A stretch of 64,000 bases of DNA from Acanthaster planci (lineage: Eukaryota; Echinodermata; Asteroidea; Valvatida; Acanthasteridae): the NCBI RefSeq assembly GCF_001949145.1, contig NW_019091544.1, positions 44,705-108,704 on the forward strand, written 5' to 3'. Position numbers and translations under genes: made by a program. The notes under the pieces were generated by a model. That model ran no database searches, was not told where the DNA came from, and worked only from the letters and a program-made list of their open reading frames with translations. Positions 11,999-25,197 of this stretch are shown here, in pieces; positions within the stretch are counted from its first letter, which is position 1, and every line of letters begins with the position of its first letter.

Positions 11999-14900
11999 AT
12001 GTTTTCCCGAGCGGTAAGTGACATCAATTGGTCAGCTGAGTCCTACAGCACCAGGGATTTGATGTCGAAGTATCCTGCCCCACTCTTAGTCCGGGTCACT
12101 CAGGGTCATTGTGGGTTGGAGGATGTAGACTCGCTTGGTCAAGGACAGGTGAGCAGAAAGCTTTGGAGTCTGTGGTGGCTTTCATATCTGAAAATATGTT
12201 TTGTTTAGTGCGTTCTACACTGGGAATATAATATAATATCAACTTCCCAACTTCTGGTCACAAAGTGTTCAACTGTGGGGTAAATCTTCTGGAAAAATGA
12301 CCAATATTAATACTACAAATGACCAACATTTGGCTAATTCTGACTAAAACTTTTAAAGTGTATAGTGGATCAGATTCCTTGAAAGTGATTAGTGCGATTG
12401 TTATGAGCATAACTCTTTAATAAATAAAAATACACAACAGGATCGGGACGGTTTAGGTTAAATTTGAGGATTGATTTTTCCAACCCGAGTGATTAACTTC
12501 ATGTCTAACATGAGACCAACGTTCACATTAAACCCCTGGTCTCCGTTTTGCTTAGCTGTATAGACAGTTCCTTAGACGGTGGGAAATATACGTAATGTTA
12601 CAAATGTGTGATGAACTGAATTAAGAGTGTTCACTCTTATGTAGATCAAAGGTCCTCAAAGTAGAACAGATAAACCTATGAAGCAGTCTTTGTGATTCGG
12701 GATGTCCTTAGTCGCATGCAGCGGAGTCCCTCAGCCCCATCCTTTCATGCAGGGAGTCCCTCAGCCCCATCCTTTCATGCAGGGAGTCCCTCAGCCCCCA
12801 TCCTTTCATGCAGCGGAGTCCCTCAGCCCCATCCTTTCATGCAGGGAGTCCCTCAGCCCCCATCTTTTCACGCAGGGAGTCCCTCAGCCCCCATCCTTTC
12901 ATGGTGGCGGCAAAGCGGCCGACGCCAGTTCTGAGACAGCTGAGTATTGTCCATTGCCTACGCGACAGGTCTTCGCCTGGTAGTTCGTCTGGCGCCTCCA
13001 CGAACCTGTGCAGCCTGGAGCGGTCTGCTGCCTGCCACTCTTCTGACCAACGGCGTTTAAGCCGTAGTCTTTTCGAGATATTCCCAAAGAAGAGCGCAAG
13101 AGCTGATGGGCGTGCTCCACGAGAGGACATCGAAACTTCATGCATGCGCGTTTCGGGGAGTCTGTGACAGTCTTGTGGAGAGCATGGTCCTCGTCGTTGA
13201 TGGCCTTGCGAGACAGAGCCAGGACGGCTGTTTCGTGTCGAATGATTGGTGGAGCGATGCCTGCAAGAATCGGCAGATAGTTGACCGGCGTTGCACGCAC
13301 GCAGCCGGAGACTGCGTATTTAAAGGCGTTATTTAGTGTCGTGTCCAGCTTCTTAGTACATATCTCCATCAGATCAGAGATCAGTACTCAGCGGCGGAGA
13401 AGATCAATGCCTTAGTAGAAATGCGTAGCGTCCACTCGGGCCGATATCTTGGCTGACATGTTTTCCAGGTGTTGGCGGAATGTCACGGTGCAATCGAGCT
13501 TAACCCCGAGGTTTGTCGGAGCTGCCTGGAACTGGAGACTGTTGTTATCGACCATGATATTGAGCTTGTGGTTTGTTTCTTTGTTGTTGAGGTGGAATGC
13601 AGAGGACATGGCCTTAGCATGGATAAATAATCTTAGTCACGGAGAGCTTTATCAGGCGCACGTTCTTCAGGTAGGTTGATAGGGTGAACATGTCAGCTGT
13701 GAGCCCGGTTTCGATCGCCCCCAGCTCTTGTGTCAGACATCAGGATAGCAAGATTGTTTGCATATCCATACTTCTGAGACTGCGTGCCTGGGAGGTTGTG
13801 GATGTAGATGTTGAACAAAATTGGGGCTAATACCGAGCCTTGAAGGACACCATTCTTCAGTCGTCTAATCCTGCTGTGTTGGCCGTTGCTAGTGTGGAGG
13901 GGGAAGCTGCGATTGGTCAACATTTCCATGATGAAACCCACCTTATATGTCGGTCCGGGATCGCCTATAGGAGCTCAAGGTGGAGACCACGGATTCAGCC
14001 TATTCGTGAGGTCTGTGGCAGTTTTAGCTTTCTCGGCGTTGGTTTTAGCTTCGTTGTGGGCACATATATAAGAGGTTTTCACATTCTTCGTCCCAGCAGG
14101 GGACATGGTTCTTTCGAACTCCCCGTGGAACCTGTTTCGTGGCAGCGTTCGTCAGCATTTTACAACATAGCCTCGTATGTTTCATCGGTGTTGGAAGCGC
14201 TAAGCACTGACAAGAAGTCGGCTGCGGTGTTGGTACTTTTTCGCGAATTCCGGCCAGTTGGCTTTGCGGAAGTTCCACCTTCGGAATGGTTTTCCTTCTG
14301 TTGACTGGACCAACGATGTAATCAGTGACGGGCGGTGTTGGGAGCAAGGGAACCTGTCCAAGACGCGCCGTACCGGAAGTGGATCTTGCCCGGTGGCTTT
14401 GGGAAAGGCCAAGTTCGGGTTGGTCTCGGTGTTCCAGCGTCCAGAGGTGAAGGAATGGGGCTCCTTTGGATCGAGCAGGAGCACAGTGTCGGTTGAGGAT
14501 GCCCATTCTGCCAGGGACACGCCGTCATGGTTGATAGTTTAAAGCCCCAGTCGGTGTGCAAGCAGTTAAAGTCGCTGGCGTACACGGCTGGAGCTGGAAT
14601 GTCTGGCAACGAGTCTGTTTGTAGTCTGCTTGGAGGTGACGTGTGGACATTCACGACAGTTGTCTCTTGGACTTGGATGGCAATCACTCAACCTCGGCGT
14701 CGGGAACGCATTGGCCGGCTGGTGTCCAAGGCACAACATCTTTGATAAAAGTAGCCAGGCCATGGTGTCTGTTCTTGGTATGACTGGGTATTGTGTATCC
14801 GGGGAGCTTTAAGGTGGCGGCACTCACCTTGTGTGTCTCTTGGATTACACCGGCAGTTGCCTTCTTGTTACTAACAAGCGGTTCTAGGACATCGAGCTTG

Positions 14901-17900
14901 GAGGTGGTGAGGCCTTCGACATTGAGCTGTCGTATTGCAAGGCTTTCGGTGGACGAACCACACGTCCCGAGAAGAACACGCGCTGCCTCGAACATTGGGT
15001 TCGCTGGGAGCGAGATGAAGACATTAGTTTCGCCAGGGTATCGCCAGAGGCTTCTTCACCAGAGGCTGCTTGTCGGGGCTACTTGTAGGAGAGGCCGTGT
15101 AGAGGCTGTCTTCTATTAGTTAAAGTTGGAGGAAGATAGAGAAAGGAATCTTACATTTCCGAGTTAGGCCTTTATTTCCAAAAAATCATAAAACATATAA
15201 TTTTAACATACAGGCCTCCGCAGCTCGATTTTACATATTTCAGTGACACTAAGGAATATATAATTGGATATTTATGCCGAGTAAAAAGGAAATATGGTGT
15301 GTTGAATGATTGAATGCTAGTAGCAGTTTACAGAAACTCTTCATTGAAAAGAATTGGCCATTTGAATTTTCAAGAGTGATCCTATAATGTATAATTTCAA
15401 GTGACAAAAAATGTCCAACATAAAATTGTGAGAAAAGAATGAACAAAAGTATGATGCAAGTGTACTTTCGTATAAAATCACTGGAGTCAAATTATTTTCA
15501 GTTGCCGTGATTCGCCGATGAATAAATTTTATTCTTGTGTTCAAGTTGGCAGAGAAAACTGGCCTCTTATTCCAAGAGAAAAAACCCAGTAATTCTGGTT
15601 ACAGGAGATTCAGTTTTTAGCCTCTTTGTTTCATCAAAAATGATTCAAATCGGTATTTTTTGTATTAGGGAATATTTACCTAAAATCTATCATGCAAGCG
15701 TCACGTGAAAAAAAGTAGTCTCCGGCATTCTTAGAGCATATTGCCGTAACCCATATTGAAAGAAAGAATCAGCCTTTATTCATAAACAAATTCATATTTT
15801 ACAAAGGGATTTAAGAACCGCAAAGTGGCAGCGATCTTGTGAATACACGGGGTCAGCCATGGTAAAATATCTGCTGATCATTGAAGCGGTTCGGATACCA
15901 GCGGCACCCTTTGCCAATATGGCTGCTCTATATGGTGCTTTCTTTGCAGGGTGCTGCAGAACATGCGACATGAGGAAAGAAATACATATAAACGTTGTTG
16001 CTGGCTTTTGTGACTTCCCTGTTTATGAATGTTCATAAGTCAGTTCTTCTATAGAGGAGCGACAGTTGTATCTGATGTATTTTGCTCGAGTCGCATTTGT
16101 GTACATATATAGATCTCCCTGCGTTCTTGGTGTAGATCTACATTAGTGTTAGCAAAAGAAAACCCTCCCCCAAACCCTAACAATTTAGCAAAACACCGAA
16201 GAAATTTAATGTTTTATGAACCCATTTTACCTGAGAACGGATTTTGATAAACATGCCAAGTGTGAAATATAGGCACACTGGATAGCATAGTACACTTAGG
16301 TACATGAATTGGATTTACAGAAACACATTAAAAATTTTCGACTTGTTTTGCAGGTGATTCGAATTCATCAGTGGCTGAAACAGCAAAGAGTTATTGCAAT
16401 AGATTCGAGAGGGCGCCCCCTTAGCATTCCTCTAGACTTCAACATCCCATTTGAAGTTCTCCCAGACAGGAAACGGTCACGTGAGTTGAACTATGTAATC
16501 TATTATCACTTTTAAAACTTGCCTCGAGGCATAAACGCAAGCTATTTGCTAAAATTGAACACAGCTTCAAAAATCTCCGAACTCCTCCTTAAAGATATGC
16601 CGATAAAACAGGATAACAAATCCATCTGGCAAAAGTACCTCAGCATTTATTTCATTTTTGTGTGAAGAGAGGAAGCACAGGCCTACACTTGTCTGGACAA
16701 AATTTTAACTTTCAAAACGCTCTACAGTTAGAAACTGGTAACATTTATTGCTGCCATCAAATAATAAAGGTTGTACCTTACGTTACCTCTGGCATTCCAG
16801 TGTTCAAACGGAAAACAATGTTCTTGGTTGACATCATTCGCCAGTACCCTCTTCCCAAGAAGGTTCGTTTCTCTTCTAGTCATCTGACATTAAGCGACGC
16901 TTTAGAAGGAGCTCGTCTTGGTATCCGGATGACCCTGGAAGCCCTGGAACTAATCCGTATCCAGGAGGAAGTCTATCTCCGTGGTAACGCCGTCAATTTT
17001 GGTGAGCACTATCAAAGGTGTTGCAGTGTGTATCTTATGAACTTGTCTTTGCTCTAACAGCCAGGGTTCTTGCATGGCACCTGGGTCGTACGTATATTAT
17101 TATGGCACACAATGTCCTCTTTTCTTTACACAGGTGACTTGGACCCATCTATATTGAGCATTCCTGTGCACCATGATCTGGAGATGTCACTAGCTCTTGG
17201 TTTAAGGAGCAGTGAAAGAGACTGGCATCGACTCATGAGAGAGCTTGACAATGTGGTGGCTAAGAAAGTACGGTTTCCTGCTGTGCAAGGAAATAACAGT
17301 AAGTTGTATTATCTAGGGCCTACTGATTTTATACTGTTTTTACTATACATTTGAAGAAAAAAGTTTTAACGTTTTTTAACATTTTTAATGATGACTTAAA
17401 GAAACTTCTGGTGCCATTATTATTTGTTGAAGCTGTCATATTTTGGAACTTTTATGCTGTCAGAAATCACCATTTGTAGCTCAGAAGTGGACGATGAAAA
17501 CAGCCATAAATTGACAAGGAAGAATCCTGTAGTACAAAGACGACAACAGTCTCTTGGCCGGACTTACGGAACACTTCGTAAAAAAACTGCTGAAAAGGAG
17601 CATAAGCAACGTCCTTACGATGTGTCAGAGAAGATGGGGTCATTGGTCCCAAATGGGATGTCTACGTCTGATGTCAGGGGTACCAACCGGCGGTTCGTTA
17701 AGCGGAACGAAGCTAGAAGGAAACAAGGCATCGACCGAACCGACACGGTTTCAATCTCAGGCACCTCAACTTCGGCAACCAGTGTATCGGAATCTGTCAC
17801 AGATGATATGAGCAGCGTCTTCCCATCATCAAACAGTGAAGTATCCAACATGGAGGGCGAATTTGATGACGACATCAGTGACATCACAACTGAAGATGAC

Positions 17901-18233
17901 ATAGTAGATGTATACACACCGACCCCCTTTTTCGGTTCCGTGTCAACACTTTCAAAAGGTTTATTCCGGCCTGAATATTGGAGTGGCCGTTACATGGACG
18001 ATAGTTATCACGCCCATCACGCCAAAAGAGGGAGCAACAATAAATCGGGACATGGCAGAAGGCTTAGCACAGCGACCAGCTTCAGCATGAATGACATTAA
18101 TATTATCTTAGGAGGTCTTGACGGCAAACGAGACAAGAACGTGACATCCCATCAGCGAGATCCACCCGATGGTCGGTCGCTGCATAGCGGCCGAGATATC
18201 GATGACGACGCGAACGAGTCAACGGACTTGTAA
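11999..18233 (+). CDS. CABIT-domain protein, GAREM-related paralog without SAM
   Basis: Predicted 463-residue protein from five coding exons: 11999-12148, 16354-16480, 16801-17001, 17134-17298 and 17485-18233. All introns are GT-AG with phases 0,1,1,1, exactly as in the paralog at 25198-29145. Exons 1-4 (residues 1 to about 214) form the CABIT module: DINWSAESYSTRDLMSKYPAP, VIRIHQWLKQQRVIAID, RPLSIPLDFNIPFEVLP, MFLVDIIRQYPLPKKVRF, ILSIPVHHDLEMSLA and VAKKVRFPAVQGN. Exon 5 encodes a basic, serine-rich linker, an acidic patch (EGEFDDDISDITTEDDIVDVY), a histidine/lysine-rich stretch and the C-terminus ESTDL, which fits a class I PDZ ligand. There is no proline-rich block and no SAM. CABIT proteins of this group (GAREM, THEMIS) are cytoplasmic adaptors in receptor tyrosine-kinase/MAPK or lymphocyte signalling; a signalling role here is inferred. 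An upstream in-frame TTG frame was rejected because a splice acceptor sits six bases before the ATG. Intron 1 (4.2 kb) carries a minisatellite and an antisense LINE. Confidence 0.85.
12721..12904. repeat. Minisatellite, six units of 30-31 bp
   Basis: Six head-to-tail units of gggagtccctcagcccc followed by atcctttcatgca. They differ mainly in a run of four versus five C and in an initial g/gc. The array abuts the 3' side of the antisense LINE at 12900-15115 and may be part of that element's 3' end. It lies in intron 1 of the CABIT gene. Confidence 0.95.
12900..15115 (-). mobile_element. Degraded non-LTR retrotransposon (I/Jockey-like LINE), antisense in intron
   Basis: Read on the minus strand the order is endonuclease, reverse transcriptase, C-terminus. 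At about 14995-14700 an APE-type endonuclease shows RQLNVEGLTTSKLDVLEPL and GVIQETHK. At about 14600 is ASDFNCLHTDWGF, a decayed form of the GDFN..H..WG motif. At about 13940-13700 the reverse transcriptase shows NGVLQGSVLAPILFNIYIHNLP and then YANNLAI, where YADD is expected, so the catalytic site is lost. Further fragments lie at 13609-13412 and 13369-12899. The frame shifts repeatedly, so it is a pseudogene. GC content is clearly higher than in the surrounding intron. The superfamily comes from motif style only. Confidence 0.85.
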
Positions 18234-19270
18234 AACAAAAACAAACTCATCCGATGCAAAATAAGTTTATCAAACTGTATATCTTGGCACCTGAGGTTCA
18301 TTTGTCTAGAGGATACTTATCTTATCGTAGCAAATTATGTCAAACTAAGATAACCTGGAAGACTGCTGTCTCATATATGTTTAATATTCAGGTACAAATA
18401 GTCGTAGATAATTTCAAAGAGCTTTCAAAATCATCAGAACTATGAGCCAGTGTAAATAAACACTGATGGAGAATGTTACGTTGTTGGCACATCTGAGATA
18501 TTTATCATTAAGAACACCTTCTCAGACATCTAGACGCAAATGTTAGCACAAGCCATGTGATTTGAGTTCATGATTTCAAAGAATCGTCAACTTTTGGAAA
18601 TTCAAGTATTTAAGAGGGGGATGTTCTGTTGGTTTTGCACTAGATACCGTGCCCAAGCACTGTTTTACTCTCTTTTTTTATTTTGTTTGGACAAGCAGAC
18701 TTGTCCAAACAAAACTTGTCCATATTTATGTTATATTATTCTCGTTCACTTTTTCGAATGAAACGTATTTTTTAACTTTTGAATTGTACAAATGAAATAA
18801 TATGGATTTTTAGCAAATCATATTCTTGCACTGTATATTGCCAGGTATATTTTTGATACAAAAATGTTACCTTTGAATGTTGTTGTTTAAATATTGAAAC
18901 CTCCTATAAAAGATTCTTCTTTCATGGATAACAGAAGCTTCCATGTATAACTGTACTAGTGACATTTATATATATATAAATATAAAAATTGTAATTCGTG
19001 CCTATATTGTAAGACTGCCTGCGAGTTAAATATAAATACAAAAAAGAGCAGCCATCAGGAACGTTTTCGGGGGCACAACTTTTTTTCAGCTGAGCATAAG
19101 AGGTCGTAGCGTTCGAAAGAAACCCCTTATAACAGTACAATGGTACATACCGGCATTGTTTTGCAAAAAGTGGTTAGTTAAAAATGTGGAAACTCAGATT
19201 TAAGTTCTGCTTTACTCCAGTGATGGAGTTTTAGAGTTATGGGCAAAAAGGCTGAGCAACAATAAAATTG
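18234..19270 (+). promoter_or_regulatory. 3' UTR region of the upstream CABIT gene
   Basis: After the TAA at 18231-18233 the sequence is AT-rich with no further frame of interest. Candidate polyadenylation signals are AATAAA near 18455 (tgtaaataaacac) and near 19261 (aacaataaaattg). A perfect hairpin lies between them at 18681-18714. Which signal is used cannot be told from sequence. Confidence 0.4.
18681..18714. repeat. Perfect 15-bp hairpin in predicted 3' UTR
   Basis: Arms ttttgtttggacaag (18681-18695) and cttgtccaaacaaaa (18700-18714) pair perfectly around a 4-nt loop, caga. A third partial cttgtcc follows directly at 18715. It could be an RNA stem-loop in the transcript or a tiny transposon relic. 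Confidence 0.8.
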
Positions 19271-22200
19271 CAGCTTGTGTCATTGCCAAGCATTGATTGA
19301 TTCTTAATTTTTTTTTAATTTACTAATTCATGTACAATGTACGCCGTGTATATTGTTGTGCGTATGCATCAGTTTAAGGGGTACAATTTTGCAGTTTCTG
19401 ATTACAAGTGGTAATTCATTTAAAATGTCCATTCCTATCATTTGTTATTCGTGCATTACTGTTCCTTCGAGGCAACAAAATTACTAATAATTCAAAGAAG
19501 GGTGCCTAAGAACAAGTTTCAGCTGATTAAGTTTCAGCTCTGTGAATACTGTATTTTTGATTTTAATTTCAAATCAAAGTTTCTGAGTCGTGTTTTAAAT
19601 TGCACCAGAATTCTGGGTCTGGGACACATTTGTTTTCACATTCAGTGGAATGCAGCCATGTCAAAGTGTCACTCACTGAACTGTCTTGAAATGGAGATCA
19701 ATGCGAATTACCAAGTGCGTGTCGAGTCAACGCTGGCGTGCGTTTTTAATGGCAATTTTCCGGAAATGCATCTTTTGACGCATCGTTGGAAACGGTTTTC
19801 TTTCATTTCAGCATTTTCCCAGGATTCATTGAATTGTTTACATTCTTTCCATCGTGCATTATGATTACATTGTATATTGGTCGCTGATTGCATAGGACCG
19901 AGCTTCTGTTCGTATTTTTTAATCGATTGCAAGAAATGCAACCATGCAAACATAAAAACCCACTAAACAGAAAAATTTTATTGCGACTTTGTAGGTAGTT
20001 TTGGATACAGCATATCCTTTGCGTAATTCCGGTAGCTGAACCTGGACTATGAGGGCGTAAGCCTACAGAGCACAGGCAATCAATTTATCTGTGTAAAATA
20101 AAGGTTTTCTATTAAAAAAAAAACATAAAATACCCCCAAAAAATATACAGGCAAGACGGAAGGACAAAAGGGGCTCACACAATGAATGGCCAGTACAAAT
20201 AAAAAATATAAACTGATAAGACTACCAGGAGAAATAAATGAAATTCATAACAGCTCCAGAGACAGAACCAGAAAAACGCCTGAAACTTGAATTTAAAAGT
20301 GGCAGGTAACATGCAGGTAAAAGTACTTTCAAAACACGAAATGTAACAAAGACGTAAAACAGGAAAATGAAAATATAAAATTAGTTTGGGGTAGCTGGTG
20401 TAAATAATAAAACGCTGCGAATTTGGCACAAATTCTATCCACGATTATTACAAACTCTAAATACAAAATGAAAATATGTGTAACAACATCACTGAATCAG
20501 CAGACAGCTCACCATTACTTTCCAATATTACAAGCTTTCACTGCTCTGTAAAATTAGTCATCTCACATAAGAGTTCAGGCTGGTGGCAACTGGTGGTCAC
20601 GGTTTCATGAAGAGCTGTGTGGTGGGAAGCTAAGTGGACACCAGCGAATTCGTATACTTCATGTATCATTAACGTGAAAGTGATCGGTTGAGTGATCCGC
20701 TGACATTCCTGTCCGCCTCTTACTTTGCCCCGTGCACTGTAAACCTATTGTCATAAGGATAAGGCCTCATTTCCATCTGAATAGTCCCAGCTTTCGATGG
20801 GAAGCCATATTGTGGGTCCTGCCCATGTCTGACGTACATATTTTAACAGACTGGATTATCAGCTATGCAGATCGGCAGAAATTCTGGTTTCTGGGTTTGC
20901 AAGTGTTTTACAGGATTACCAGATAAGGAAATAAGTGCAAGGATGACTGTATCACCGGGGAGGATAGCACACTATTAGTTGGTAAGTTGCCACAGTTGAC
21001 AAGAGGAACAGACGGGGGAAAAGTTTCCCCACAAGTCGAGAAATTGCATTTTTCACGAAGACAGATCAAGCCCAGTTCGTGCGCAGAATATAAACATAGG
21101 CCAATTGAAAGCTTCATTCAAAGCCATATAACGAAGTGGTAATCATCGTACATTAATTGCAAAGATGTACTTTACTATAAGAAGTGAGACGTTTCGGCAT
21201 TAGACAGTTCGACAAGACGTGTTGCATTCAGCCGTTGAATATCTACGTACATGTATTTGTATCATAGCAAGCAACGCCCACAGACATACTTGTGGGATTA
21301 CATTGCTGATTAATCGAAAAGCAAAATTGCGAAAGGTACTCTCGTACGGTATATAAATTTAGTTTCGAATTCTCGAATGCCATAAAATCAACAAGTTTAT
21401 CCTCTTTTTCAAACCTCTTATGCCCAGATACTGAACCCCCTTTCATGGGCGTCGCCAGGATTATTACCGGGGAGGGGGAACAATTTTTTTCAAGGGGGCA
21501 ACTCCGGTATCCAGGGAGCGGTAAAGCACTCCTCAGCCAAACAATGATATACAATTAACGGCTGGATTTTTTATGCGAATTGGGGATTTTCTTCCCCATT
21601 CATCTCTTCATTTCTTTCGAATTTTTTGTCGCCGTTTTTGTTTTTCAATTTTTACGGGGGGGGGGCAGCAGCTCCTCTTGCCCCCATGCTCGTTTCCCCT
21701 TCCTCAATAAAATCCCCCAAATTAACAGGCGGTCCTTTTTAAAACTGCCTGTGCTTGTAACACTAAAAAATTATGATGGTCCAAGATGGCGATCTTCCTG
21801 TGAATTATCTGAATGCGATTTCGTTTGATTAATTTAAGAGTAAATGATCTTACAGTAACGCAAGATAAAAGACCTTGCATATAGTTAAGCAATGAAATGT
21901 TGAATGCTACATACTGTTGCATGTACTAGACAGTGCTCTGCAGCTTTATTTGGACAGGAAGTATTGTCGTGATGTCACTTTTTTCATTAAACATGTTGAA
22001 CATGAGCTTAGAAATAGATCATTTCTTATTTCTCACGAAATTCCCAACACAATTCTACAATTTCTCATAGTCTTTTTGTAAACGACCAACCAAGTGTCAC
22101 CCAGATCCGCATTCATTGAATTCTGCTAGATCTTTAGCTGTACGTAGAAAATTATTAGGTATCAGGTAGAATGTTGAAGGCATATAGCCAAAGTGGTGAT

Positions 22201-24457
22201 GCTGCTGCTAATGGTGCGTTGTGGTGAGAGAGTGGATTACAAGAATGGTGATCACTGATGGTGATTATCAAATTATATATGACCCATACTTCGGTGGTGA
22301 TAGTTGTTTTTTTGTTCTTTGAATACAATTATCAAAAAATTACACTATTTAACAGATACATGAGTAAAAAAAACCGTAGAGATGTTTTACAGAGTTAATA
22401 ATGATAATATTATTGGTATGGGGAAATCGTTTTGAATGATATCTACTGAGTGCAGGTGGATTCTTTTCTTCGAACATGTTCATGTTCATGTTCGAATTTG
22501 GACACTACTTGATTCACCATTGATGCTGAACACACTAATCATACATTATTTCATGTCGCTGCTCCCCTGCAAAAACAAAATTTACCTGCATCGAACTTTT
22601 CATTCCCTGTGTTGAAGAGAATATTTCACACGACAACTAATTCACAATTTTCAAAGAGCCTATGTATTTGAAATCACGGTAAATGTATGCTTCGACGTAC
22701 GTTGCGTTTGCATAATATACCTGGCTGTTCTGTTGAATTATGCTGTTCATATCATTATTAGTGTGTGCCGGGTATACATTGCAAGATGGCGGATACATGT
22801 AAAATTTCACCTGTTCGCTGAAGTCCGTTCATCTCCACCGCAGCTGCTGTCGCTAAGCGTCGTCGTTGAAATGAAATCAATTTTAGAAACTTGTAATGTT
22901 ATGAATCACTCACCCCCTGTCCTTCGGTGGTACATGTATATCCTCATCTGTCATGGTGGAATTTCACAAATTATCAACAATAAATTACTACTCACATATT
23001 TGTTATTTTTTGTTTTCGTTGTCTATTTTTGGTGAATACTGTAGATAAATGCTCCTAATTTAAGTTAAAACGGAGCGTTTGAAGGACCAACATGCAAATA
23101 CATGTGACTGTTCAGGTTATTCAAGCAAAATAACTCTTTCAAAACAAAATGCTTCTTTTAAAATAACGTTTCTCAGTCACATTTTCAAAATTTTCATGAA
23201 AGATAAGGGCCTGATGTCTGTTGTTACATTCACGGAGGGGCACAATTAAATGTATCTGGCATATAAATAAATACAATTTATAGACATTAATAGACGTTAT
23301 TCAAGATTTTGTATGTGTCACTATAAATTCTTTTATCGGGTACATATTTTTTGGTTAATCCGGCGTTACGATTAATTTGCAGCGTGATTAGTCAAAGTCC
23401 ATTAGCCATTTGAGTTCTCCGTGATGTACACCCTAACTGGACGTGTGATGGACAGGGATCAATATGTAATATGCTTCTTGCCTGTTGCATGGTTACCTGA
23501 TATAACGTAGTATTACATGTATATGTCATGCCACTCTGGGACTGTGAAAATGATACGTGTAAAGTTCACGATGGGAATAATAATGATCAATGTAATACAA
23601 TCGACAAATGCTCGGATAGGGCGACAGTAAAAATAATAAAATACCTTTATACAGCGCCAAATCGAATTAAATAAAATTCTCCCAAACGCTTCACAGAGGC
23701 TTATTTGAATTAATATATAGATCATGAGTATTTATAACAAAACTATTAAAAATAAGCAAGTCCAGAGTCCCCTCAGAACTAGAATACTCTAACATATTAA
23801 AAATAGTATGATCGCTGCTTAGAGTAAATTATTTTTGCCTTTCAAACGTGAGCTTGTAAGTGGAGGAGATGAATATGTCTGTGGGGTGATATGGAGAGAT
23901 GTGTGATTGAAAAGATGATAAATATGAAAAAGGAAATTCCACTCTATGTAGGGTAAACCGCGATCATTAGTGGCCAGTGTACATGTATAAAATATAGCAG
24001 ACAACCGGTAATCGCGTTTGCGTAATTGGTGGGAATTATAAAAAGCTACATGCGAGACGATCCGACTGGAACGTTCCTTTGTTTCGTGAAGTCTTACTGG
24101 TTGACTTCTAGTTCAACTCCATTTTGGTAAAATGCTCTCATAATCTGAATTTAATGACCCCGATTCACAGTTCATAATTAAATGCTTTCGAAGGGCAAAT
24201 TATAAATGAGTCGCTGTGATTACTCAGAACGCTTGATACGAAGTGGAAAGTTCAAGGATGGTAATATAAATGCTGTGATTGACACAGAGTTGATTTATTC
24301 GCACGTTTGGCCCTGGAAACGACACGCAGTCTACAACGAAAGTCACAACAATACTTGCAGGCTTGTGTAGTCGTCAACCCTCCAGGATTACAAGGTGTAG
24401 GCCTAGGCCTTGCCATACTCCGGCATGTGGGCGTGCATTGTACCGTAAAATGAAGGG
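19271..24457. other. Intergenic DNA between the two CABIT genes
   Basis: No coding exon with protein-like composition and splice signals was seen on either strand; open frames up to about 140 codons are low-complexity and lack homology features. A G-rich dispersed repeat occupies about 21436-21710: a gggcgtcgccagga border with runs of seven or more G, and gcagctcctcttgcccccatg. This repeat is common in marine invertebrate genomes as far as I recall. At 22472-22500 a palindromic gaacatgttcatgttcatgttc is present. Confidence 0.5.
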
Positions 24458-24638
24458 TACAGTCGAACCTCGTTAATAAGAGCACTGTTAATACAAGATT
24501 CTGCTTATAACAAGGACATTTTTAGGTCCCAGTCCTTGGTGTTTCATTGTTTCATTCCTGATACTGATTACACATTCCTGTTATAACAAGGTAATTTGCC
24601 AAGTCCGAAAGACCTCTTATTAGCGATATTCAACTGTA
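24458..24638. mobile_element. Short TA-flanked MITE, copy 2
   Basis: Begins TACAGTCGAACCTCGTTAAT and ends ATATTCAACTGTA. The reverse complement of the right end matches the left end over about 24 bases with a few changes (ctaataagag). It is homologous to 3498-3646 and sits about 560 bp upstream of the start codon of the GAREM-like gene. Confidence 0.7.
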
Positions 24639-25197
24639 CATGTATATCGTTGTAGGCTTACGTCATAGGTTCAAAATTGTACCACGTTTTAACATTCCAA
24701 ACTTACTGTTGTACTTGTGTGATGTCCAAGATCACGCTGTGCTTTGTCAGTGACACAGAGTCATTTTACTTACAATTTTGGAAGTTGCTCAGGGATAGAG
24801 TCGTTGCGAAGAAACCATCCGAAATTCGGTTCAATTTCGGAGAACAGTATATGTAGTCCTGCGCGTGATTTGTCTGCATTATTTTCTTTCAAGTGGAATG
24901 GCATATGAATCCATGCAGCCAGACTTCAGAATGACAGAATGCTGCACGGGCTGGAGATAAAGCAAAATGAGGTCTCGCTAAATCGGGCTGCCAATGCCAA
25001 ATCGGGACGGTAACAATACCGGTTGATCATACCAAGCCGGGGTGTTGGAAATAAGGGTTTCATACCAAAATCAAACCCAGAGTACTATTAATTAAACGTA
25101 GTCAATTATTGTTTCTCTAGAAACTTCTAGATAAAGACCTGGTCAAGACCGCGGCGAATGAGCATATCTGAACGACCGTGACAACAGGCAAGCCACC

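Noticed and set aside
12692..13167. Plus-strand proline/serine-repeat frames of 80-119 codons
   Set aside because: They are translations of the 30-31-bp minisatellite and the antisense strand of the LINE.
19442..19864. Plus-strand 140-codon frame
   Set aside because: No splice context, no domain and AT-biased random-looking composition; it lies in intergenic DNA.
22472..22500. Palindromic gaacatgttc resembling a p53 or steroid-receptor half-site
   Set aside because: A single short match in a dinucleotide-biased palindrome far from any promoter is not enough evidence.
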